Assembly (NCBI GenBank): GCA_045542355.1
Contig: JAZQKX010000017.1
Location: 1 to 64,000, forward strand
Reading direction: 5' to 3'
DNA: 64,000 nucleotides
From: UMGS1532 sp045542355
Lineage (GTDB): Bacteria; Bacillota; Clostridia; Oscillospirales; Acutalibacteraceae
Shown: piece after piece, positions 15,361 through 24,293 of the stretch
Layout: every line of letters begins with the position of its first letter
How positions within the stretch are numbered: position 1 is the stretch's first letter
Made by a program: the position numbers and the translations under genes
Notes under the pieces: model-generated
Told to the model about the DNA's origin: nothing
Seen by the model: only the letters and a program-made list of their open reading frames with translations
The model's database searches: none

Positions 15361-16653
15361 TTACTCATCTATCGAGTAACTACCGTTAGCTGTCAAAATA
15401 TGATACCTAACTAACACTAAGTCTGATACTGTCAAAGTACCGCTTCCGTTAATATCGTCCTCAGGGAGTTGAGGTTCTTTTCTTCCAAGAAGACAATCTA
15501 CGATATACACAACGTCGGATACCACATAACTATCTGTGCCAGAGGTGTCAAGTATATACTTAAAGCCGAAAACTTTGCTTTCGGTATCGTCTATCTTAAC
15601 AGTTAAAACATCGCCTGGGTATATAATGCCATTGGAAGGTCTCTCATTTCCTTCGGCATCTGTTAGAGTGTAGGTTTCGTTTTTTAGGGCGACATTTACA
15701 AACTGAGCTACAGACTGACCCTTAGGCACCCATATATAATTATTTTTAATAGTGAATTTTTCTTTTAAGGCGGTTAGGTTTGTTATAACATTTACCTCTA
15801 CCCTGCCTGTAACCTCGTCTATATTAAGTTTTCCGTCTATTAAATCAAGCTCTTTGCCACCCATTTTGGCAGACTTTATGCTCATTCCATCGGGAGCAGT
15901 AGCTACCAGTGCTGAGCCTTTGCCTAAATAACCATCTACATAGACACCCTCTGTTATATTAAGCTTCACATCCAAACCCTTAACTGTTAGCTTAACCGGC
16001 TCGTACACTCCGTAGTTGTCGATCCATGTGGTTACATTTGAACCGATGGTATTTATATTAACATTCATAGATGTTGCTGTGCTACTATTAAACATAACAG
16101 TATGCTGTTTCCAGTCATGGGACAGTGGTAAAAAGTATCTATAATCAGAACCATTGTTAAACACAGAGTTTGGTATCTGTGGCGCAAAGGATATGGCGCC
16201 TGAAGCTCCTGGATAAAAATTTCCCATATCTGTTGTCTTGTAGTCAAAGGCAAGAATGTAGTCTTTTCCTGGGGTTAAGTCCTCGTTAAAAGTGGAATAG
16301 GTCTCCTCATTTCTTAAATAGGTACTTCCTTTTACTCCGCCTTCAACAGATGCCCAGCCTTCAAAATTGTCTATATCTATATAACTTGCTCTGAAAGCCT
16401 TGCCATAGGCAGTGTCACCTGTATCGGTAACGCTAAAATAGGCATCGGTAGCGTCAAAGGTGCAGTTTTCGAAATCATTGAAATAAAGAGGACTTAGTGC
16501 AATTTCATCATCTGTCAAAGTATCTTCAACCTCACCATTGATATAACCACCTGATCCGTTTGTATTGTTATCCACAACGATATCACCAGCAAATGCTGTG
16601 AGCCCATAGCTACAAATTGCTAAGGCTAAGCATAAAGCTAAAAGTTTTTTCAT
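15361..16653 (-). CDS. Secreted protein with C-terminal dockerin-like domain
   Basis: A 430-residue protein with a signal peptide (MKKLLALCLALAICSYG, cleavage probably after AFA at 22). Residues about 55-215 (FNDFENCTFDATDAYF through ISFAPQ and the region ending TWIDNYGVYE) look like a carbohydrate-binding jelly roll. A beta-rich middle follows. Residues 369-430 hold two dockerin-type calcium repeats, DTSGTDSYVVSDVVYIVD and DINGSGTLTVSDLVLVRYH. Dockerins anchor proteins to cohesins; none is seen in this window. The repeats lack several usual aspartates, so calcium binding may be weak. No catalytic residues are recognised; a structural or binding role is more likely. Confidence 0.8.
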   Translation of the reverse strand: MKKLLALCLALAICSYGLTAFAGDIVVDNNTNGSGGYINGEVEDTLTDDEIALSPLYFNDFENCTFDATDAYFSVTDTGDTAYGKAFRASYIDIDNFEGWASVEGGVKGSTYLRNEETYSTFNEDLTPGKDYILAFDYKTTDMGNFYPGASGAISFAPQIPNSVFNNGSDYRYFLPLSHDWKQHTVMFNSSTATSMNVNINTIGSNVTTWIDNYGVYEPVKLTVKGLDVKLNITEGVYVDGYLGKGSALVATAPDGMSIKSAKMGGKELDLIDGKLNIDEVTGRVEVNVITNLTALKEKFTIKNNYIWVPKGQSVAQFVNVALKNETYTLTDAEGNERPSNGIIYPGDVLTVKIDDTESKVFGFKYILDTSGTDSYVVSDVVYIVDCLLGRKEPQLPEDDINGSGTLTVSDLVLVRYHILTANGSYSIDE

Positions 16654-16683
16654 CTTGCAAACTCCTTAAATAATTTCTGTTTT

Positions 16684-16711
16684 AATATAACCATCTAAAT
16701 TATGCCAGCAA
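16684..16711 (-). promoter_or_regulatory. Possible promoter of the dockerin protein gene
   Basis: On the minus strand TTGCTG (complement of 16706-16711), 16-bp spacer and TATATT (complement of 16684-16689), upstream of an AAGGAG ribosome-binding site. Confidence 0.45.
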
Positions 16712-16767
16712 AATGCGGTTATTTCCATGAGTTTTTTAAGATAGCGGTCGTATTTCTCAAGGACAGA

Positions 16768-17085
16768 CTATATGTACTGCATAATTAGTTCTACAATGAA
16801 TACTCCCACGCAGGCAAATGCCGCAACGGATAAAAGGCTCTTTCCAAAATAGGCCAAGACCACTGCTACCAAAAAGCCTGTAGCACCGCTATAAATATTA
16901 GACGTGGCGTAAAAGCAAGCGGGAATTGTCATAACGCTTAAGACCGCAATAGGTACATAGTGCAAAAATGATAGGATAAAGCGGTTTTTTATTTTCTTTT
17001 TAACCAGCACCAAGGGTAGCATTCTAACAAGATAGGTGACCCCTGCCATAACCAAAAGATAAATCCAGAATTTAATATCAGGCAC
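16768..17085 (-). CDS. azlD: AzlD-family branched-chain amino acid export subunit
   Basis: A small membrane protein of 105 residues with four hydrophobic helices (FWIYLLVMAGVTYLVRMLP at the start, then AVLSVMTIPACF and LVAVVLAYFG). AzlD partners AzlC to export branched-chain amino acids and analogues such as azaleucine. GTG 17085 is chosen because GAGGAGGTGG lies 6 bp upstream on the minus strand; a GTG six codons earlier would overlap that site. The start overlaps the azlC stop by 8 bp, indicating coupled translation. Confidence 0.85.
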   Translation of the reverse strand: MPDIKFWIYLLVMAGVTYLVRMLPLVLVKKKIKNRFILSFLHYVPIAVLSVMTIPACFYATSNIYSGATGFLVAVVLAYFGKSLLSVAAFACVGVFIVELIMQYI

Positions 17086-17803
17086 AGGTGTCCACCTCCT
17101 CACACGAGGGCTCTATGGGGGCTACAACCGCCATGATGAGACTTGCCAGTACGGCACAGATGATAACCACAAATCCACTAGGCACAGAATTGAGTGTTGG
17201 CAAGTAATAAAAGGCACAGCTTAAAGCCACAGCAATTCCTGTGCAGATAAGCGCCGAGCGTTCCGCCTTAATCTGAGGCACAACTATAGCAACAAACATA
17301 CCATAGATAGCAACACCCAGCGAGGTGGTTACGATAGCGGGTAGTACGTTACCCGCCACAGCGCCCAAAAGAGTACCTGATGACCAACCTAAAATCGGGG
17401 TAAGAATCAGTCCGTACATATACCTCTTGCCCACATTTCCCTTTTGAGAGGAAGCAACTGCAAAAACCTCATCAGTGTTTCCAAAGGAAATTATAAAGCG
17501 GTGGCGCAATCTTATGCTGTTTCCAAGTCTTTGCGAAAGTGAAACCGACATAAGCGAATATCTTGAATTGATTATAAGCTGGGACATGGCAAGTTCCAAA
17601 AGACCGCCACCCCCGCAAATTATGGGAACTGCCGCCAGCTGCCCTGCCGAGGTAAGATTCGTAATTGAAATAAGCAATGCCTCTAAAATTCTCAAACCAC
17701 TTCCCACGGCAAATATTCCAAAAGCAAAGGATACCGAAAAGTATCCTAAGCATATAGGAAGTCCGTCGACTATTCCCTTTTTAAAACTGTTGATTTCTTT
17801 CAT
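17078..17803 (-). CDS. azlC: AzlC-family branched-chain amino acid export permease
   Basis: A 241-residue integral membrane protein with about seven to eight helices. The N-terminal segment FKKGIVDGLPICLGYFSVSFAFGIFAV and LTSAGQLAAV are AzlC hallmarks, as is the following AMSQLIINSRYSLMSVSLSQRL. It forms an exporter with the overlapping azlD. A near-consensus sigma-A promoter lies at 17889-17917. AzlCD operons are often preceded by an AzlB/Lrp regulator; none adjoins this one, though an Lrp-family gene is present at 2206. Confidence 0.92.
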   Translation of the reverse strand: MKEINSFKKGIVDGLPICLGYFSVSFAFGIFAVGSGLRILEALLISITNLTSAGQLAAVPIICGGGGLLELAMSQLIINSRYSLMSVSLSQRLGNSIRLRHRFIISFGNTDEVFAVASSQKGNVGKRYMYGLILTPILGWSSGTLLGAVAGNVLPAIVTTSLGVAIYGMFVAIVVPQIKAERSALICTGIAVALSCAFYYLPTLNSVPSGFVVIICAVLASLIMAVVAPIEPSCEEVDTCA

Positions 17804-17888
17804 TAAACGACCTCTTTGGAAAGCATCCCTATTTGTGGCTTTTATTTATAAAGCTCATCCTTTTTACAGTGCAAACTTCTACAAGTAC

Positions 17889-17917
17889 ATTATATAATTA
17901 AGTTGACAGCAAGTCAA
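17889..17917 (-). promoter_or_regulatory. Sigma-A promoter of azlCD
   Basis: Minus strand TTGACT (17912-17917), exact 17-bp spacer, TATAAT (17889-17894). Confidence 0.85.
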
Positions 17918-17990
17918 GAGAATTGATGCTAAACCCACTAAGAAAAGAAGCAACCGAACCGTAAAGTCGTTTTTACGTGAATTAAAATAC

Positions 17991-18019
17991 TTGTAAAAAC
18001 ATATACCAAGTGGTATAAT
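17991..18019 (+). promoter_or_regulatory. Sigma-A promoter of metG-tatD
   Basis: TTGTAA (17991-17996), 17-bp spacer ending in TGG, TATAAT (18014-18019), an extended -10. Confidence 0.8.
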
Positions 18020-18066
18020 ATCACATATATGGGCATTTGCCCCTTGAAAGGAATGTGTTGACCCAG

Positions 18067-19992
18067 ATGGAAAAACAAAAATTTTACATTACAACCGCTA
18101 TTGCCTACACCTCCTCAAAGCCCCATATCGGCAATACTTACGATATTGTTCTGGCTGATATGATAGCCCGTTACAAGAGAAAAATGGGCTATGACGTATA
18201 TTTCATGACCGGCTCCGATGAGCATGGTCAGAAGATTGAGGAGAACGCAAAAAAAACGGGTATAACTCCCAAGGAATATGTGGACAATGTTGCGGGTCAG
18301 ATTAAGGCTGTCTGGGATTGTATGAATACCACCTACGACAAGTTCATACGCACCACCGACGACTACCACGAAAAGACCGTGCAAAAGATTTTCAAAAAGC
18401 TCTACGACCAGGGCGACATTTACAAGAGCGAATATGAGGGTAAATATTGCGTTCCCTGTGAATCCTTCTTTACCTCATCTCAGCTGGTAGACGGCAAATG
18501 CCCCGACTGTGGCAGAGAGTGTGTTGATGCTAAAGAGGAAGCCTACTTCTTAAAGCTTTCCAAATATGCCGACCAACTCCTTAAATACTACGAAGGAACC
18601 CCCGATCTGTTTCTTCCCGAATCTCGCCGTGCCGAGATGGTAAATAACTTTATAAAGCCAGGGCTTCAGGATTTGTGCGTTTCCCGTTCATCTTTTACAT
18701 GGGGAGTGCCTGTTGAATTTGACCCCAAGCATGTTATCTACGTTTGGATAGATGCCCTTTCCAACTATATCACAGGCATCGGCTACGACCCCGACGGAAG
18801 CTCAGATTTCTACAAAAAGAATTGGCCCGCCGACCTACATGTTATCGGTAAGGACATTGTCCGTTTCCACACAATCTACTGGCCCATTATCCTTATGGCT
18901 TTGGGTGAGCCTCTGCCTCGTCAGGTGTTGGCACACCCCTGGATGCTCTTTGCCGACGATAAAATGTCCAAATCCAAGGGTAATGTTATGTATGCCGACG
19001 AACTGGCAGAACGCTTTGGTGTAGACGCTGTCCGCTACTATCTGCTTTCCGAAATGCCCTTTGCACAGGATGGCAACATCACCTACGAAAGCTTTATTAC
19101 CAAATACAATTCTGATTTAGCAAACACCTTAGGAAACCTTGTAAACCGCACTATTGCCATGAGTAATAAGTATTTCGGTGGAAAGGTTTCAGCATCAGCT
19201 CCCGAGGGAGAATTCGACGAGAGTCTCATTGCCGATGCTAAGGACACTGTAGAGAAATACCACAAGCTTATGGATAGCTACCGCAACGCTGATGCTGTTG
19301 AGATAGTTATTAACTTCGCTAAGCATTGCAACAAATACATTGATGAGACCACCCCCTGGGTATTGGCAAAAGACGAGGCAACCCTCCCCCGTCTCAATAC
19401 GGTTATGTACAACCTCTTGGAATCCATCCGTATCTTAGCTGTCGCATTTGAACCCATCATTCCCGATTGCTCGGCTAAGATTTTCGGCCAGTTAAAGGTT
19501 AATGAAAACACCTTTGATTTTGGAGCAATTTCCGAATACAATGTAGGTGAAGCCACTCCTCTTTTCCAGCGCATAGATATGCCCAAGGTTTTGGAAGAAA
19601 TCAAACTGGAGCAGGAAGCAAAAGCCAAAGCGGAAGAAAAAAAGGCAGAAAACGTTGTGACAATGGAGCAAATCGGCATTGAAGATTTTATGAAGGTTGA
19701 GCTTCTCACCGCCACTATTAAGGCTTGTGAGCCGGTTAAAAAAGCGAAAAAACTGCTTAAACTCACCTTAGACGATGGAAGCGGTACTGACCGAATCGTT
19801 GCCAGCGGAATTGCTAAGTGGTATAAACCTGAGGAGCTTGTTGGCAAGGGTGTGATTGTTGTTGCAAACCTGAAACCCGCTGTGCTCTGCGGTGTGGAAA
19901 GCAACGGCATGATTCTTGCCGCAGATGCGGGCGAGGACGATGTTAAGGTCATCTTCACCGATGGCATTGCCCCAGGCTGTAAGGTCAGATAA
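18067..19992 (+). CDS. metG: Methionyl-tRNA synthetase
   Basis: A 641-residue class I synthetase. The HIGH-type motif is PHIGNTYD near residue 20, the KMSKS loop is DDKMSKSKGN near 300, and a zinc knuckle CVPC...CPDCGREC lies at about 130-150. The anticodon-binding helical domain follows, and residues about 540-641 form the EMAP/Trbp111 tRNA-binding domain (DFMKVELLTATIKACE to GCKVR), as in Bacillus-type dimeric enzymes. ATG 18067 starts the conserved sequence; a TTG at 18058 is in frame and better spaced from AAAGGA (18047-18052), so the true start may be three codons earlier. tatD abuts directly. Confidence 0.95.
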   Translation: MEKQKFYITTAIAYTSSKPHIGNTYDIVLADMIARYKRKMGYDVYFMTGSDEHGQKIEENAKKTGITPKEYVDNVAGQIKAVWDCMNTTYDKFIRTTDDYHEKTVQKIFKKLYDQGDIYKSEYEGKYCVPCESFFTSSQLVDGKCPDCGRECVDAKEEAYFLKLSKYADQLLKYYEGTPDLFLPESRRAEMVNNFIKPGLQDLCVSRSSFTWGVPVEFDPKHVIYVWIDALSNYITGIGYDPDGSSDFYKKNWPADLHVIGKDIVRFHTIYWPIILMALGEPLPRQVLAHPWMLFADDKMSKSKGNVMYADELAERFGVDAVRYYLLSEMPFAQDGNITYESFITKYNSDLANTLGNLVNRTIAMSNKYFGGKVSASAPEGEFDESLIADAKDTVEKYHKLMDSYRNADAVEIVINFAKHCNKYIDETTPWVLAKDEATLPRLNTVMYNLLESIRILAVAFEPIIPDCSAKIFGQLKVNENTFDFGAISEYNVGEATPLFQRIDMPKVLEEIKLEQEAKAKAEEKKAENVVTMEQIGIEDFMKVELLTATIKACEPVKKAKKLLKLTLDDGSGTDRIVASGIAKWYKPEELVGKGVIVVANLKPAVLCGVESNGMILAADAGEDDVKVIFTDGIAPGCKVR

Positions 19993-20778
19993 ATGCTTGA
20001 CACTTTAAATTCTTTGCCCTCTTTAAACGGAATATTCGACACCCATGCCCACTACGACGACGAAAAGTTCCAGGGCGTTCGTGACCAATTATTAAGAGAA
20101 CTTTTCCAGCGCGGCATTTCAGGAATTATTACCTGCGGATGCGATATTACTTCCTCAAAATCTGCAATAGCTCTTGCGGAAAAATACGATAAAATGTATG
20201 CCGCGGTTGGTTTCCATCCTGAAAATCTGCCTGACACCGAGGATGAATTGGAAAAGCTTGTTCCCCTGATTTCCCACGAAAAGGTTGTGGCTTTAGGAGA
20301 AATAGGCCTTGATTACTATTGGGATATACCAAAAGAAAAACAACTGAGGCTGTTTCAGAAACAGCTGGAATTGGCTAACAGGCTGGACATGCCCGTTATC
20401 GTTCACGACCGTGAAGCCCATGGAGATACCTTAGAGATTCTTAAAAAGTATAAACCCCGCGGTGTGCTACATTGCTTCTCTGGAAGCGTGGAGACCGCAA
20501 AGGAAATAATAAATCTCGGTATGTATATCGGCATCGGCGGGGTTGTGACATTTAAAAATGCAAGAAAAACCGTTGATGTTGCGGAAATGCTACCCCTCAA
20601 CCGAATTCTCTTAGAAACCGATTGCCCCTATCTCGCTCCTGTACCCTGTCGCGGTAAGCTATGCCATTCAGGTCTTATAGCCCACACGGCTGAAAAAATA
20701 GCTGAAATACGAAATATCTCAACAGAGGATATTGTTTCAGCAAATAGAAGCAACGCCAAAACTCTGTTTGGTATTTGA
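19993..20778 (+). CDS. tatD: TatD-family metal-dependent DNase
   Basis: A 261-residue TIM-barrel metallohydrolase. Metal ligands are visible in FDTHAHYDD, ALGEIGLDYYWD, VIVHDREAHGDT, HCFSGS and LLETDCPYLAP. YabD/TatD proteins are 3'-5' DNases implicated in DNA repair and tRNA metabolism. The ATG follows the metG stop with no gap, the conserved metG-tatD arrangement of Firmicutes. A bidirectional terminator follows at 20831. Confidence 0.93.
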   Translation: MLDTLNSLPSLNGIFDTHAHYDDEKFQGVRDQLLRELFQRGISGIITCGCDITSSKSAIALAEKYDKMYAAVGFHPENLPDTEDELEKLVPLISHEKVVALGEIGLDYYWDIPKEKQLRLFQKQLELANRLDMPVIVHDREAHGDTLEILKKYKPRGVLHCFSGSVETAKEIINLGMYIGIGGVVTFKNARKTVDVAEMLPLNRILLETDCPYLAPVPCRGKLCHSGLIAHTAEKIAEIRNISTEDIVSANRSNAKTLFGI

Positions 20779-20830
20779 ATTTAATGTTAACCAAAAATAT
20801 AACCAATGTCGCGCTACACTTATAAGAACA

Positions 20831-20867
20831 AAAAAATCGACGCTCAATTTGAGAGCGTCGATTTTTT
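20831..20867. terminator. Bidirectional intrinsic terminator
   Basis: A perfect 15-bp stem, AAAAAATCGACGCTC (20831-20845) with its complement (20853-20867), A-rich on one side and T-rich on the other. It serves metG-tatD and the decayed gene on the opposite strand. Confidence 0.9.
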
Positions 20868-20916
20868 GCACATTTATATCTTAATTTTCTTCTAAGATTA
20901 TAGACGTGGAAAGTAT

Positions 20917-21297
20917 TCACATATCCTTCAATACATACTCATAGCACCACGAACTTCTCTTAGTTCTCCAAGAATCGGGGCCAATCCATCTAATGTATCT
21001 GTTGGCATTATGTATGCAACCAAAGGAGTTATGACGGTTGGCATAAAGGGTGAATTCCAACAGATGGTTACCTTTTTTAAGATGGAATTACGAGCAGTAT
21101 GGCTGGTAGATAATAGCCTCCTTTTCACCCTCGGTTTCCACGTTTATAAGACCACCTCGGTAGTGAGGAGCATTGACCGTAATCTTACCGCCATTGGTCT
21201 TTAAGGGAACTTTATAGGTAATATCACCGCCATAGAAAGGTAAGCCTTGGCGGGTGATATCCCCAAAGGATAGGGTTTCGGGAGCGGGGGTGAGCAC
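20917..21297 (-). pseudogene. Decayed C-terminus of a glycoside hydrolase
   Basis: Minus-strand fragments in two frames give one protein tail. The first reads LSFGDITRQGLPFYGGDITYK through EAIIYQPYCS and stops at TAA; the same frame continues FHLKKGNHLLEFTL; then a one-base deletion (CTTTAT expected, CTTAT present) shifts the frame to YANRHNSFGCIHNAN, WIGPDSWRTKRSSW and YEYVLKDM before the stop at 20917-20919. NRHNSFG...HN and the W-x-x-x-SW/YEY ending resemble the C-terminal sugar-binding domain of large GH106/GH2-like enzymes. One nonsense, one frameshift and loss of the N-terminal part make it non-functional. Confidence 0.75.
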
Positions 21298-21458
21298 CTT
21301 TTTTCTGCATCAATTATATTATAAAGGTTTAATCTTTTCAAGATATATTTATAAATTTCCGTTGATAATATTGTTCTTAATTTTATTAATGGAATATTTA
21401 TTGGCTTTTCAGAAAAACTAGAATACAGACGGTGATTTCTTAGTTCGAGGTGGTAATT

Positions 21459-22574
21459 GTGCAACAAATAATAAGCGGTAAAGGATGTCACAAAAAACTA
21501 AAAGGAATTTTAGGGGAACTTCGGTGCGAAAGACCAATGTTGGTTTGTGATTCAGCCTTTGAATTTTTGAATATAAAGGATTATTTTAGTGAGCTACAGA
21601 CCCCTCTTGTGAAATTTTCGGACTTTAGTGTAAATCCGCTTTATGAAGATGTTTTTAAGGGTGTCCAACGCTTTAATTCCGAGGGTTGCGACGGCATCAT
21701 AGCGGTTGGCGGCGGAAGTACCGTAGATGTTGCAAAATGCATAAAGCTTTTTTGCAAATTAGACAGTGACAAAAACTACCTCCATCAGCAGTGGTCAGAC
21801 TCAGGAATCCCTCTCATAGCACTACCTACTACAGCGGGTACGGGGAGTGAATCCACCAAATATGCGGTGATATATTATGATAGTGAAAAGCAATCGGTGA
21901 CCCACGAAAGCATCATTCCCGATTACGCCATACTGGAGCCCTATGTTCTTAAAACTCTCCCCGAATACCAGAAAAAATGCACCCTTTTAGACGCTCTTTG
22001 CCAAAGTATCGAGGCTTGGTGGTCGGTTAACTCCACCGAGAAAAGCCGAGAATATTCCAAGACGGCTATCGGGAAAATCATGAAAAATTACAAGGAATAT
22101 ATATTCCATAACACCGGCACCTCTGCAGAAGAAATAATGCTGGGAGCAAACCTTTCTGGCAAGGCTATAAATATCACTCAAACCACCGCTCCACACGCCA
22201 TGAGCTATAAGCTGACCTCGCTCTATTCCATCCCTCACGGACACGCTGTGGCTATATGTCTTCCGCCTGTCTTTGAATATATGTGGAAGCATCCCGAAAA
22301 GTGCTCTGACCCCCGTGGCGAGAAATATCTGAAAAATGTATTTCAGGAGATTGCCGAAGCTCTGGGCTGTGAAAATGTGGATGCCGGGATAAAAAAATTT
22401 AAAGCCCTGCTGAAAGAATTAAATATATTCCCTCCCCGCGCCACAGAAAAAGAATTGAAAAATCTCGCTCAATCGGTAAACACAACACGCCTTAAAAACA
22501 ACCCTGTGACGCTAAGTGAGGAGACCCTATATATGCTTTACAAAAGAATAACAGGAGAATATTATGAAACTTGA
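21459..22574 (+). CDS. Phosphonoacetaldehyde reductase, iron-containing alcohol dehydrogenase family
   Basis: A 371-residue group III alcohol dehydrogenase. The nucleotide-binding motif is GGGSTVDVAK, followed by ALPTTAGTGSESTKYAV; metal ligands lie in DALCQSIEAWWS and the histidines of APHAMSYKL and IPHGHAVA. Those last motifs and the coupling to a phosphonopyruvate decarboxylase identify the PhpC-like branch that reduces phosphonoacetaldehyde to 2-hydroxyethylphosphonate. GTG 21459 is chosen because GAGGTGG sits 5 bp upstream. It overlaps the next gene by 11 bp. No PEP mutase adjoins it. Confidence 0.82.
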   Translation: MQQIISGKGCHKKLKGILGELRCERPMLVCDSAFEFLNIKDYFSELQTPLVKFSDFSVNPLYEDVFKGVQRFNSEGCDGIIAVGGGSTVDVAKCIKLFCKLDSDKNYLHQQWSDSGIPLIALPTTAGTGSESTKYAVIYYDSEKQSVTHESIIPDYAILEPYVLKTLPEYQKKCTLLDALCQSIEAWWSVNSTEKSREYSKTAIGKIMKNYKEYIFHNTGTSAEEIMLGANLSGKAINITQTTAPHAMSYKLTSLYSIPHGHAVAICLPPVFEYMWKHPEKCSDPRGEKYLKNVFQEIAEALGCENVDAGIKKFKALLKELNIFPPRATEKELKNLAQSVNTTRLKNNPVTLSEETLYMLYKRITGEYYET

Positions 22575-23673
22575 TTTTTTAAAGAAGTTTAATTTTTTCG
22601 CAGGGGTTCCCGACTCTCAGCTACGACCTCTCTGCGACTTTCTTATAGATAACTACGACATTGGGAAAAACCACATTATCGCCGCAAATGAGGGCAACGC
22701 TGTGGCGCTGGCGGCGGGGTATCATCTTGCCACGGGGGAAATACCTATTGTATATATGCAAAACAGCGGTGAGGGAAACGTAATCAACCCCGTAACATCC
22801 CTTATGCACAGGAAGGTTTACGGTATTCCCTGTGTTTTTATAATTGGCTGGAGAGGTGAGCCCAACGTTCCCGATGAGCCACAGCACATCTATCAGGGAG
22901 AGGTTACCCTGAAGCTTCTGGAAGATATGGATATCAGCTGGTTTGTAGTCTCCAAGGATACAACCGAAGCAGACGTAGAAACACAACTACAAGAATGGGA
23001 GCCATGTCTAAAGAATGGTAAGCAGGTAGCTTTCGTAGTAAAAAAAGGAGCCTTAGAATACGACAGAAGGGTTTGCTATTCAAACAAAAACACACTTAAG
23101 CGAGAAGAAATTATACGCTGTATCACAGAGGTTAGCGGTGAAGATACCATAGTCTCCACCACTGGCAAGGCTTCCCGTGAACTTTTTGAAATCCGCGAGG
23201 AAAAATCCCAAGGTCACGGCTACGATTTTCTCACTGTTGGCTCCATGGGACACAGCTCCTCCATTGCGCTTGGGATAGCGCTTCAAAAACGAAATAATAA
23301 AATTTGGTGCATTGACGGCGATGGAGCCGCCCTTATGCACATGGGCGCAATGGCGGTTATCGGAGCTAACAGACCGCAGAATCTTATCCATGTGGTGATT
23401 AACAACGGCGCTCACGAAACCGTGGGCGGTATGCCTACGGTTTCCGAAAGAATAGATTTGGTTAAAATAGCTCACGGCTGTGGCTATCCCTACGGGGTAT
23501 CGGTTGATAGCTACCACCAGCTTTCCGTAGAGCTAAAAAAGGCTAAGGAAAGGAATGAGCTTTCCTTTATAGAGGTTAAATGCTGCATTGGTGCAAGGGA
23601 AAATTTAGGCAGACCCACTACCACGCCGAAAGAAAACAAAAACAGCTTTATGGAAAGGCTCGGTAAAGATTGA
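22564..23673 (+). CDS. aepY: Phosphonopyruvate decarboxylase
   Basis: A 369-residue thiamine-diphosphate enzyme converting phosphonopyruvate to phosphonoacetaldehyde, the step that pulls phosphonate synthesis forward. The N-terminal PYR domain holds FFAGVPDSQLRPLC and the catalytic glutamate in AANEGNAVALAAGYHLATG; FIIGWRGEPNVPDEPQH is specific to AepY. The C-terminal PP domain has GSMGHSSSIALGIA and the ThDP motif CIDGDGAALMHMG followed by VVINNGAHETVGG. It overlaps the reductase gene, so translation is coupled. The upstream enzyme PEP mutase (aepX) is absent from the window and must be elsewhere if the pathway works. Confidence 0.92.
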   Translation: MKLDFLKKFNFFAGVPDSQLRPLCDFLIDNYDIGKNHIIAANEGNAVALAAGYHLATGEIPIVYMQNSGEGNVINPVTSLMHRKVYGIPCVFIIGWRGEPNVPDEPQHIYQGEVTLKLLEDMDISWFVVSKDTTEADVETQLQEWEPCLKNGKQVAFVVKKGALEYDRRVCYSNKNTLKREEIIRCITEVSGEDTIVSTTGKASRELFEIREEKSQGHGYDFLTVGSMGHSSSIALGIALQKRNNKIWCIDGDGAALMHMGAMAVIGANRPQNLIHVVINNGAHETVGGMPTVSERIDLVKIAHGCGYPYGVSVDSYHQLSVELKKAKERNELSFIEVKCCIGARENLGRPTTTPKENKNSFMERLGKD

Positions 23674-23687
23674 CGCAAAATAAATCC

Positions 23688-23716
23688 TTGCCTTAAATCA
23701 AAAATCATAGTATAAT
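23688..23716 (+). promoter_or_regulatory. Sigma-A promoter of the GtrA gene
   Basis: TTGCCT (23688-23693), 17-bp spacer, TATAAT (23711-23716). Confidence 0.75.
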
Positions 23717-23798
23717 AACCACACAGCGTGACAAAAGCGGTATTTGTGTCACATCATCAAAATCTTTTCAGGGTATTAAATCAAGGAGTGGTTATTAG

Positions 23799-24215
23799 GT
23801 GTCAGAGAAAAAGAAAGAACTCATACGCACAATTAAGTTTGTATTGTTCTCCACAAGCGCTGGAATAATTCAGGTGGCAAGTTTCGCCCTGTTTGAGGAG
23901 CTGATACACCTCACACATTGGCTTTCCTATCTGATTTCCCTTATCTTATCGGTGCTTTGGAATTTCACTTTAAACAGACAATTCACCTTTTATTCGGCAG
24001 GTAATATTCCCATCGCCATGCTTAAGGTCACAGGCTTCTATCTTGTGTTCACACCCCTTTCCACCTGGTGGACAGCGGTGCTGACAGGCTCGGGCTTCGG
24101 TTGGAATGAATACCTTGTGTTGGCAATTACAATGCTTGTGAACTTCATAACCGAATATCTTTTCGACAGATTCGTTGTGTTCGGCAAAACTCTGGACACA
24201 GCTAAAAAAAGATAA
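23799..24215 (+). CDS. GtrA-family membrane protein
   Basis: A 138-residue protein with four hydrophobic helices (about 12-34, 40-56, 70-92, 100-124). IKFVLFSTSAGIIQVASFALFE and the sequence LWNFTLNRQFTF are hallmarks of GtrA/DPMS accessory proteins, which help flip polyprenyl-linked sugars for cell-surface glycosylation. The start is GTG, preceded by AAGGAGTGG. It has its own promoter and terminator, so it is a single-gene unit. Its position after the phosphonate pair hints at cell-surface glycan or phosphonate decoration, but no glycosyltransferase is adjacent, so this is speculative. Confidence 0.87.
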   Translation: MSEKKKELIRTIKFVLFSTSAGIIQVASFALFEELIHLTHWLSYLISLILSVLWNFTLNRQFTFYSAGNIPIAMLKVTGFYLVFTPLSTWWTAVLTGSGFGWNEYLVLAITMLVNFITEYLFDRFVVFGKTLDTAKKR

Positions 24216-24244
24216 TCCTCAGGGATAACCCCTAATAAAACATT

Positions 24245-24273
24245 AAAGCCACTCAATCGAATTGAGTGGCTTT
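24245..24273. terminator. Bidirectional intrinsic terminator
   Basis: AAAGCCACTCAAT pairs with ATTGAGTGGCTTT around CGA, with A and T runs at the two sides. It separates the GtrA gene from the convergent lipoprotein gene. Confidence 0.9.
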
Positions 24274-24293
24274 TAATTTGCTGTATTCCTTTT

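Noticed and set aside
16768..17103. azlD start at 17103
   Set aside because: That GTG overlaps the ribosome-binding site GAGGAGGTGG; the GTG at 17085 is correctly spaced.
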